Of a stretch of 43,405 bases of DNA, positions 37,579-43,405 are shown in pieces. The translations under genes and the position numbers were made by a program. The stretch is taken from contig NZ_CALAOH010000178.1 in assembly GCF_937926365.1 (NCBI RefSeq), positions 1 through 43,405 on the forward strand, given 5' to 3'. Within the stretch, counting starts at the first letter, position 1, and the number at the start of each line of letters is the position of its first letter. Source of the stretch: an uncultured Azohydromonas sp. (GTDB lineage: Bacteria > Pseudomonadota > Gammaproteobacteria > Burkholderiales > Burkholderiaceae_C). Below the pieces are notes generated by a model. The model was not told where the DNA came from. It worked only from the letters and a program-made list of their open reading frames with translations, and did no database searches.

Positions 37579-37742
37579 CAGCAGTCTGCAGGCGCGGCCA
37601 ACGCGCAGGAAATAAGCCAATTTGCACCGCCAACGCAAGGCAGTCGGCTTCAACACGCTGCGGAGCCTTGTGATCGCTGCCGCCGGAACTCCGGCCGCAG
37701 CGGTCTGTCGAGGGCGTCAGCCTAGCAGGCAGGAGAAAGAAT

Positions 37743-37759
37743 TTGTTGCGACGCAGCAA
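37743..37759. promoter_or_regulatory. PhaR-like palindrome 1 upstream of the phasin promoter
   Basis: TTGTTGC-GAC-GCAGCAA, one mismatch between the 7-bp arms, ending 6 bp before the -35 box. It is an imperfect version of the CTGC-N3-GCAG motif that I recall for PhaR, the PHB-responsive repressor of phasin genes. Confidence 0.5.
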
Positions 37760-37765
37760 AAATGC

Positions 37766-37793
37766 TTGGAACCCGCTCTGCCATCCCTATACT
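37766..37793 (+). promoter_or_regulatory. Sigma-70-type promoter of the phasin gene
   Basis: The -35 box is TTGGAA (37766-37771) and the -10 box TATACT (37788-37793), with a 16-bp spacer. The predicted transcript start, near 37800, is about 60 nt before the phasin ATG. PhaR-like palindromes lie on both sides. Confidence 0.7.
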
Positions 37794-37799
37794 GGTTCA

Positions 37800-37814
37800 T
37801 GCTGCAGTGCAGCA
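37800..37814. promoter_or_regulatory. PhaR-like palindrome 2 at the phasin transcript start
   Basis: TGCTGCA-G-TGCAGCA is a perfect 15-bp palindrome containing CTGC-AGT-GCAG. It sits right after the -10 box, where a bound repressor would block the polymerase. Confidence 0.6.
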
Positions 37815-37860
37815 AAAAGATTTGCCGTCCCGCTGTCCAACTCTTCCACAGGAGCCTGAG

Positions 37861-38397
37861 ATGCAGACCGCTGAACAACTGATCGCTACCCAGAGGGCCC
37901 ATGCCGAGACGGCCTTCGCGCTGGCCAACATGGCTTTTGACGGCGCGGAGAAGGTCGTCAAGTTGAACCTCCAGACCGCCAAGTCGGCACTGGACGAAGC
38001 CGCAGCCCGGGCCCAGGCCGTGCTGTCGGTACAGGATGCGCAGGCGCTCCTGGCCATCCAGAGCGAGCTGCTGCAGCCGCTGGCCGAGAAGACTGCGGCT
38101 TACGGCCGTCAGGTGTACGAGATCGCTTCGGCCACCAACGCCGACGTGAGCAAGGTTCTCGAAGCTCAATTGGCCGATTTGCAGCAGCGCTTCCTGGCTG
38201 CCGTGGACACCGCCTTCCAGAACGCACCGGCGGGCAGCGAGAACGCCGTGGCCCTGGTGAAGGCCAACCTTGCCGCGGCCAGCAGTGCCTACGAAAGCCT
38301 GCACAAGGTGGCCACGCAGGCTGTGGAAGCTGCCCGGGGCGACTCCGGCACCGCGAACGCCAAGGCCGCGGACGATGCACAGGAGCAGCCCGCCTGA
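37861..38397 (+). CDS. phaP: Phasin (PHB granule-associated protein)
   Basis: A 178-residue phasin_2-type protein, almost wholly helical and Ala/Gln/Glu-rich. It has the expected ANMAFDGAEKVVKLNLQTAK amphipathic segment and KVLEAQLADLQQRFLAAVD, then a short Ala/Asp-rich tail. It coats polyhydroxybutyrate granules and limits their size, so this organism stores PHB, in line with the depolymerase-type esterase at 3833. AGGAG lies 7 nt before ATG 37861. A promoter with PhaR-like sites precedes it and a terminator follows. Confidence 0.95.
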   Translation: MQTAEQLIATQRAHAETAFALANMAFDGAEKVVKLNLQTAKSALDEAAARAQAVLSVQDAQALLAIQSELLQPLAEKTAAYGRQVYEIASATNADVSKVLEAQLADLQQRFLAAVDTAFQNAPAGSENAVALVKANLAAASSAYESLHKVATQAVEAARGDSGTANAKAADDAQEQPA

Positions 38398-38511
38398 GCC
38401 AACCCGCCCGCAGCCGGCGCCACGCGGGCTGCTGGGCGCGGCGATCGGGTCGGACCTCGGTCGCCGTCGTTAGAAGAAATCTCCGCGATACCGCGGTCCA
38501 GTACACCTTCC

Positions 38512-38537
38512 GCCCGGCGTCCGCCGGGCATTCTTTT
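38512..38537 (+). terminator. Rho-independent terminator after phaP
   Basis: Stem GCCCGGC/GCCGGGC with a 4-nt loop, followed by ATTCTTTT, about 115 nt after the phasin stop. The 303-bp gap up to 38700 also holds a perfect 7-bp hairpin (GCGGTCC-aag-GGACCGC, 38574-38590) but no gene that I can support. Confidence 0.75.
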
Positions 38538-38700
38538 GGCCGCGAGGGTACTGCCGCGGCGGCATTCAAGGCTGCGGTCCAAGGGACCGCGCTTCAAGAA
38601 CGTCTGCGGGCGGGCACGTTAATGCCCATCGAGGCCACGGCTCGGAGCATCCTATGCGTCGAGAGCTCAGCCCTGAGCGGCACCGAGGACCTGCGACGCC

Positions 38701-39159
38701 ATGAAGCCCGACCTGATCGTGATTGCCAATGCCAGCGAAGCGCGACTGCTGAGCCGTGAGGGCGCGACCGCTGCCCTGGTGATGGTGGACAGCGTGCACC
38801 GCCCCGAGCGCGGCGCCGCGGCGGGTACGCCCATACGCGTGCAGCAGGAGCCTGGCGAGCCGCTCGACCCTCGGCGCCGGCGGATGCGGGAATTCGCGAT
38901 GGTCGTCGCCCAGCGTATCGAGGACGAGCTGGCCGACGGCCACTACGCCGCGCCGGCGCTGTTCGCCGCCTGCCCCTTCCTGGGCGAACTCATGCGCCAA
39001 CTCCCGCGGCGGACGAAGGAAGCGATGCGCACGGTGATCGACGCCGACATCTCGGACCTCGACGAGGCCGAGGCGGCGCAGCGCATCGAGTTGGAGCTGC
39101 GCGCCGCGGCGCAGGACACCGGACGTGGCGGGAAAAGCCGGCGATGGCGCGCCGGATAA
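38701..39159 (+). CDS. Host-attachment-family protein
   Basis: A 152-residue protein that I place in the host attachment protein family (first described for plant attachment in Agrobacterium). The start DLIVIANASEARLLSREG and the middle HYAAPALFAACPFLGELMRQL are characteristic. The fold is a small alpha/beta domain related to the middle domain of release-factor eRF1. The molecular job is not known. It ends with a basic tail (GRGGKSRRWRAG). No strong Shine-Dalgarno is visible before ATG 38701. Confidence 0.82.
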   Translation: MKPDLIVIANASEARLLSREGATAALVMVDSVHRPERGAAAGTPIRVQQEPGEPLDPRRRRMREFAMVVAQRIEDELADGHYAAPALFAACPFLGELMRQLPRRTKEAMRTVIDADISDLDEAEAAQRIELELRAAAQDTGRGGKSRRWRAG

Positions 39160-39368
39160 GGCGGCACGAAACTGGAGCGCCCTGCCCGCCCGGGCCGGGT
39201 CGCTGCAACAGGCTCGGCGCGAGAGCATCACTTTGATACGCCTTGGTACGCGCGGACGTGTATGAACGTTCCCATGAGCAGGCCCACGACTCCGCGCGGC
39301 GCTGAATCTTCAACGGCTCGCAACCGCAACTGCGCTACCCGTGGCGAGCGCGTCCGGCAACGGCGCCG

Positions 39369-39395
39369 CTGCGGCAGGGGGGGTCCCTGCCGCAG
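39369..39395. other. Perfect 11-bp inverted repeat (hairpin) upstream of the CBS gene
   Basis: CTGCGGCAGGG and CCCTGCCGCAG around a 5-nt GGGGT loop. No T-tract follows on the plus strand, so it is not a classical terminator. It lies about 100 bp before the CBS gene, in a 339-bp gap that shows no other gene; it may end the upstream transcript or sit in the CBS 5' leader. Confidence 0.55.
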
Positions 39396-39498
39396 CCGGG
39401 AATGTCATGCCTGTCAGGTACGAGGCGGCCTGCATGCCGGCTCGGGGCAGGAAGCGATCCCTGCGCACTGGTGCGCAGGCTTTTGAAATCAGACCGAT

Positions 39499-39945
39499 AT
39501 GACACAGGTTGCACAGGCCATGACCCGCGGAGTGCGCACACTTGCGCCGGACGACACGCTGACCAAGGCGGCCAAGCTCATGGAGGAGATTGACAGCGGC
39601 GTCGTCCCCGTCTGCGATGGACAGCATCTGATCGGGTTGGTGACCGACCGGGACATCGTGGTGCGCGCCATCGCCCATGGGCGCTCGGCGGACACCACGA
39701 TGCTGCGCGAGGTGATGAGCCCCAACCCGTACTGGTGCTATGACGACCAGCCGTTGGACGAAGTCCTCGACCAGATGCGCGACGCCCAGGTGAGACGCAT
39801 GCCGGTGCTGGACCGCAACAAGCAATTGGTGGGCATCCTGACGCTGGGCGACGTGGCGGTACGGGCCCAGGACATCGTGGCTGCCGGCTCCGCTCTGGAG
39901 GAGATTTCCGAGCCCGTGGTCCAGCACCTGGCCGGCCGGCCCTGA
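39499..39945 (+). CDS. CBS-domain-pair protein
   Basis: A 148-residue stand-alone Bateman module. CBS1 covers about 8-60 (MTRGVRTLAPDDTLTKAAKLM, then GLVTDRDIVVRAI) and CBS2 about 73-130 (MSPNPYWCYDDQPLDEVLDQM, then VGILTLGDVAVRA). Such pairs bind adenosyl ligands (AMP, ATP, SAM) and act as energy sensors on partner proteins. No partner is fused here. The ribosome-binding site before ATG 39499 is weak. Confidence 0.93.
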   Translation: MTQVAQAMTRGVRTLAPDDTLTKAAKLMEEIDSGVVPVCDGQHLIGLVTDRDIVVRAIAHGRSADTTMLREVMSPNPYWCYDDQPLDEVLDQMRDAQVRRMPVLDRNKQLVGILTLGDVAVRAQDIVAAGSALEEISEPVVQHLAGRP

Positions 39946-40003
39946 CCGAGGCGGACTGAAGCTTCGACGAGCCAAAAGCGAAACAGGTTCGCGCCAGCTA
40001 CGT

Positions 40004-40032
40004 CGCCCCCTTGGGCTTGTCACCCGGGGGCG
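40004..40032. terminator. Strong hairpin between convergent CBS and GGDEF/EAL genes
   Basis: CGCCCCC (40004-40010) pairs with GGGGGCG (40026-40032), with an inner GGG/CCC extension. It lies between the two convergent stop codons, where a bidirectional terminator is expected. The T-tract is weak (TTATCCCT). Confidence 0.45.
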
Positions 40033-43000
40033 TTATCCCTCTGACGCACGATGGCCCCCCAGTGGCAGGGAGTTCACCGCGGCGGCCAAGGACAGCGTAC
40101 GGCCGGACTTCACCATGTGTGCGAAGTCGCCGGCAGGCACCGGTTTGCTGAACAGGTACCCCTGCAACTCGTCGCATTGCTGCTGCCTGAGGTACTGTGC
40201 CTGCGCCTCGGTTTCCACGCCTTCGGCAACCACGCGCAGGTCCAGGTTGTGGGCCAGGCCGATCACGGCCTTGCAGATGGCGGCATCGTCGGGGTCGGTG
40301 GTGATGTCGTTGACGAACGAACGGTCGATCTTCAGGTAATCGAGCGGAAAACGCTTGAGGTAGCTCAGCGAGGAGTAGCCCGTGCCGAAGTCGTCGAGCG
40401 AGACGCCGACGCCCAGCGCCTTGAGCCTGCCCACCGTGGCGGCGGCGGTTTCGACATCGTGCATCACCGCGCTTTCCGTGATCTCCAGCCCCAGCATCCG
40501 GGGCGCCAAGGCGTTGGCCTGCAGCGCCTGCTCGACCTGGCGGAGCAGGCTGGACTGGTGAAACTGGCGAGCCGAGAGGTTGACGGCCACGGGTGGCACA
40601 TGCAGACCATCGTCGAGCCAAGCGCGCAGTTGCCGGCACACCTCTGCCAGCACCCAGTCGCCCAGGGGCTCGATGAGGCCGGTGTCCTCGGCCAACGGGA
40701 TGAAATGTGCTGGCGACACCATGCCGCGCTGCGGATGGCACCATCGCACCAGGGCCTCGGCACCGGTCAGCTCGCCGGTGTGCAGACTGACCTTCGGCTG
40801 GTAATGCACCAGCAGCTCACCGCGATCGATCGCACGGCGCAGGTCCGATTCCATAGCCAGCCTCGCCGCGACATGCACGTTCATCTCGGGCGCAAAGAAG
40901 CGGTATCGGTTGCCCCCTTGGGACTTGGCATGCTGCATGGCGGTGCTCGCATGGCGCCGCACGAGCGCGATGTCGTCGCTGTCGTCAGGGAACAGGCTGA
41001 TACCGACCGATGCCGAGGGCCGGATCTCCAGGCCGTCGAGATTCTGGGGCCGGCTCATCGCCGCGATGAGCTTGGAGACGATGTCCGCGACATCCGAGGC
41101 GCTGTGCACGTCCTTGAGCAGCACGGCGAATTCGTCCCCACCCAGCCGCGCGACCGTGTCGGCTTCACGCACCGAGGCACCGAGGGCCTGGGCCACGGTG
41201 CACAGCAATTGGTCTCCGGCACCCTGCCCTAGTGCGTCGTTGACCAACTTGAAGCGGTCCAGGTTGACGTGCAGCAGGGCGAGCTTGCTGCCGTGGCGTC
41301 GCGCATCGGCCACCGACTGGTGCAGCCGCGCCTCCAGCGTGAAACGGTTGGCCAGTCCCGTGAGCTGATCGAAGGCAGCGTGGCGTGCGAGCTCGCGCTC
41401 GAAGTGCTTGCGCTCCTCGGTTTCGCGCAGACTCGCGATGCCAAAAGCCAGATCTTCAGCCAATTCCTGCAGGACCTTGATTTCCTGGTTGTCGAAGGCA
41501 TCGACCTCGGCCGCGTAGATGCACAAGGCCCCCAGTACCTCACCCTTGGCCAGCAGAGGCAGCGCGATGCACGAAGCCAGGCCACGGGCCAGTGCCGCGT
41601 CGCGCCAGGGTGCCAGCGCGGGTTCCGCCACGATGTCCCTGACGACCACGGCTCGCGACTGGCGCACCGCCATGCCACCAACGCCCTGCCGCCCGGTGTC
41701 GTCACCCCAGCTCAGGTTCAGGCCGTTGACGTAGGCACCATCGACGCCGGCATGCGCTACCGGCTTGAGGCTGTGCCCGGCATCGGCGCATGCCCGGCCC
41801 ACCCAGGCCAGACGGTAGCCGCCGATGTCCACCACGTGCTGGCAGATATCCTGTACCAGCGCGGCCTCGCTGCTGGCCCGCACCAGGGTGGCGTTGGCTT
41901 GCGACAGCACGCGCAAGGCCCGGTTGAGGCGCCGCAGCTCCTGGGCCTGAGCGAGGTCGCTGGCCTGGCCTTCTTGCAGTGCGTCGGCCATGCGGTTCAA
42001 CGAGGCGGCAAGGCTTCCAAACTCCGTGCCCTCGGCCACCTCCAGCCGTGCCGTGAAATCACTTCCGGCCACCCTGCTCGCAAATGCCATGCAAGCGCGC
42101 AGCGTCTGGTCGATGTCGCGGCGGGCGGTTTCGGCCACCTCGCGCGCGGCCTGGAGCTGCAGCAGCGCCACACGGCGCCGCCGCAGCAGTCGGTGTATCC
42201 ATAGCATCAGCGCCGCGATCAGCCCATCCGTCACCAGCACGCCGGCGCCGACGAAGCGCGCCATCTCGTGCCAGTTGCGCAACATGAGGTTTTCCGTCGC
42301 CGTGATGAGCACCGCCAGCGGGAAGCCGGCCACGGCATGCGCGGCCGCCATGCGCGGCGGTGCGTCCGCAGGGTTTGCGACCCGGGGCACGGTGGTGTAC
42401 ACGGTCGCGCTGGAGCGGCCCTGGGACAAGGCTCCGGCCAGTGAGCGCATCACGGGCGCGTCACGGTAGGAACGGCTCAGCGCCTGGGGCTGCGCCGGGT
42501 ATCGCACCAGCGGCGTGCCGTCACGGCGCAGCAACACGATGACGCTGTCTCTATCGCTGTCGCTGAAATTGATCGAGCGGTAGAACTGCTCGAAGTAGGC
42601 CAAATCGATGCCGGCCACGGCCAAGCCGGTCCACTGGCCGGAAGGCAGGTGCAGCTTGCGCGAGACGAAGACGGTCCACTGCCCGGTAACCCGGTTCCTT
42701 GCCGGCGTGGAGACGTAGACATCCAACGCCGGGTCCGCCACATGGGCCTGGAAGTAGTCCCGGTCAGTCAGGTCGAGCTCGACCGGCGGGAAGCTCCGGC
42801 TGCCGTTGAGGGGCCGTCCGTCGAGTGCCACGATGGCCACGCCGTCGAGCACTTCCACCTCGGCCACACGTTCGCGCAGGAAGGCGTGAGTGGCCCGCGC
42901 GCCCAGGGCCAGCGATAGCGGCTGACCACTGTCCGAGACACCGGTTTCGAGCCGGTCCACGACGCGCCTGAGCACGAAGTCAACCGTGTGCAGCGTCTGT

Positions 43001-43209
43001 CCCGCATGCTCGGCCGCCGTGGCGGAGAAGTTGGCCAGGTACAGCCGCCAAGTCTCCAGGCTCTCTTGACGCGCCCGCCACAGCATCAAAGCCGCCGAGG
43101 CCGTGAGCAACAGGATCACGATGGCACCCGCGAGCAACACCCCAGTCTCGCGCAGGGACGGACTGGCCGTGAGCGTGGCAACGTCACGCGATTGGCAATC
43201 GATGGGCAT
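40033..43209 (-). CDS. Membrane-bound dual GGDEF/EAL cyclic-di-GMP enzyme with Cache, HAMP and GAF domains
   Basis: A 1058-residue protein. TM1 (about 22-44) and TM2 (about 317-340) flank a periplasmic Cache-type sensor; a HAMP segment, a GAF domain (about 446-596), GGDEF and EAL follow. The cyclase motif GGDEF (690-694) is intact, with an inhibitory I-site READ five residues before it. The phosphodiesterase set is also complete: EAL (818-820), NLSARQF, LEITES, DDFGTGYSSL, KIDRSFV, VAEGVET and QGYLFSKP. Both activities are therefore possible, with the sensor domains choosing between them. The start is ATG 43209; the longer frame to 43311 is Arg/Trp-rich and unlikely. Confidence 0.94.
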   Translation of the reverse strand: MPIDCQSRDVATLTASPSLRETGVLLAGAIVILLLTASAALMLWRARQESLETWRLYLANFSATAAEHAGQTLHTVDFVLRRVVDRLETGVSDSGQPLSLALGARATHAFLRERVAEVEVLDGVAIVALDGRPLNGSRSFPPVELDLTDRDYFQAHVADPALDVYVSTPARNRVTGQWTVFVSRKLHLPSGQWTGLAVAGIDLAYFEQFYRSINFSDSDRDSVIVLLRRDGTPLVRYPAQPQALSRSYRDAPVMRSLAGALSQGRSSATVYTTVPRVANPADAPPRMAAAHAVAGFPLAVLITATENLMLRNWHEMARFVGAGVLVTDGLIAALMLWIHRLLRRRRVALLQLQAAREVAETARRDIDQTLRACMAFASRVAGSDFTARLEVAEGTEFGSLAASLNRMADALQEGQASDLAQAQELRRLNRALRVLSQANATLVRASSEAALVQDICQHVVDIGGYRLAWVGRACADAGHSLKPVAHAGVDGAYVNGLNLSWGDDTGRQGVGGMAVRQSRAVVVRDIVAEPALAPWRDAALARGLASCIALPLLAKGEVLGALCIYAAEVDAFDNQEIKVLQELAEDLAFGIASLRETEERKHFERELARHAAFDQLTGLANRFTLEARLHQSVADARRHGSKLALLHVNLDRFKLVNDALGQGAGDQLLCTVAQALGASVREADTVARLGGDEFAVLLKDVHSASDVADIVSKLIAAMSRPQNLDGLEIRPSASVGISLFPDDSDDIALVRRHASTAMQHAKSQGGNRYRFFAPEMNVHVAARLAMESDLRRAIDRGELLVHYQPKVSLHTGELTGAEALVRWCHPQRGMVSPAHFIPLAEDTGLIEPLGDWVLAEVCRQLRAWLDDGLHVPPVAVNLSARQFHQSSLLRQVEQALQANALAPRMLGLEITESAVMHDVETAAATVGRLKALGVGVSLDDFGTGYSSLSYLKRFPLDYLKIDRSFVNDITTDPDDAAICKAVIGLAHNLDLRVVAEGVETEAQAQYLRQQQCDELQGYLFSKPVPAGDFAHMVKSGRTLSLAAAVNSLPLGGHRASEG

Positions 43210-43308
43210 CGGAAGGTCAGCAGTGGACGAACGACAAGCGCGGAGTACCCGAGTCCTATCGTGCCACGCGCCAATCAGGGTCGGGACTGCTCGCCACGGC
43301 CGTTCACA

Positions 43309-43405
43309 CAACTAAATCTGACCCTACCGGGCCGGCGGCTCTCCGAGGGGGCTGCAACAAGTCATGCCTTTGAGACCGGGGCGGCACGCCAACTAAATCT
43401 GGCCC
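43309..43405. repeat. Direct repeat CAACTAAATCTG(A/G)CCC at the window end
   Basis: The 16-mer CAACTAAATCTGACCC at 43309-43324 recurs with one change at 43390-43405, an 81-bp period, and the window stops inside the second copy. On the minus strand this reads GGG(T/C)CAGATTTAGTTG, which resembles the edges of transposase-linked repeat elements (recollection, not proof). The gap 43210-43308 holds nothing else that I can support. Confidence 0.6.

Noticed and set aside
38385..38432. GCAGCCCGC/GCGGGCTGC stem across the phasin stop as a terminator
   Set aside because: Thirty-base loop and no T-tract; the compact stem at 38512 with TTCTTTT is a better terminator.
43210..43311. N-terminal extension of the GGDEF/EAL protein
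   Set aside because: Trp/Arg-rich sequence without membrane or signal character; the first sensible start is ATG 43209.

Overview
This is a GC-rich chromosomal window with the gene repertoire of a Burkholderiales betaproteobacterium, probably Comamonadaceae (inference). The pointers are a Bug-family tricarboxylate-type binding protein, a PHB phasin, a CzcCBA-like metal efflux operon, many LysR regulators and short-chain dehydrogenases, and REP-type repeats. I saw no tRNA, rRNA, CRISPR array, prophage or intact insertion sequence. Layout, left to right. 1-3150: light and signal sensing: the start of a response regulator, a 39-residue membrane peptide, a 98-residue unknown protein and a bacteriophytochrome histidine kinase with no heme oxygenase gene beside it. 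3397-6975: housekeeping and accessory genes (VOC protein, PHB-depolymerase-type esterase, DedA protein, a REPIN-like repeat pair, an SDR). 7094-12314: a respiratory island. A membrane-anchored diheme cytochrome c is divergent from a tightly overlapping operon of lipoprotein cytochrome c, CoxB fused to cytochrome c, CoxA fused to a CoxC-like domain, and a small membrane protein. The oxidase has unusual residues at key proton-channel positions. 12343-18895: a heavy-metal RND operon on the minus strand (CzcI-like, TolC-like, a His-rich anchored protein, adaptor, RND pump). 19061-20689: a GH13 trehalose-synthase-like enzyme. 20791-24124: a minus-strand protease operon (M43 metalloprotease, a small unknown protein, M28 peptidase). 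The two proteases carry a nearly identical single beta-propeller-blade module; in the M28 gene an in-frame TGA cuts it off, and the M43 gene is frameshifted near its 5' end. 24436-26064: a CPA1 cation/proton antiporter. 26101-28272: an FMN reductase with a translationally coupled 54-residue peptide, and a divergent LysR gene. 28259-33661: a six-gene acyl-CoA catabolic operon (DUF35 protein, thiolase, SDR, enoyl-CoA hydratase, Bug binding protein, CaiB CoA-transferase). 33800-35683: a LysR gene divergent from an SDR gene. 35731-43209: a sensor histidine kinase, a phasin with a clear promoter and PhaR-like operator palindromes, a host-attachment-family protein, a CBS-domain protein and a large GGDEF/EAL protein. 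The window ends inside a 16-bp direct repeat. The most distinctive parts are the oxidase island with altered channel residues and the protease operon with shared one-blade modules, one of them broken by a single stop codon.
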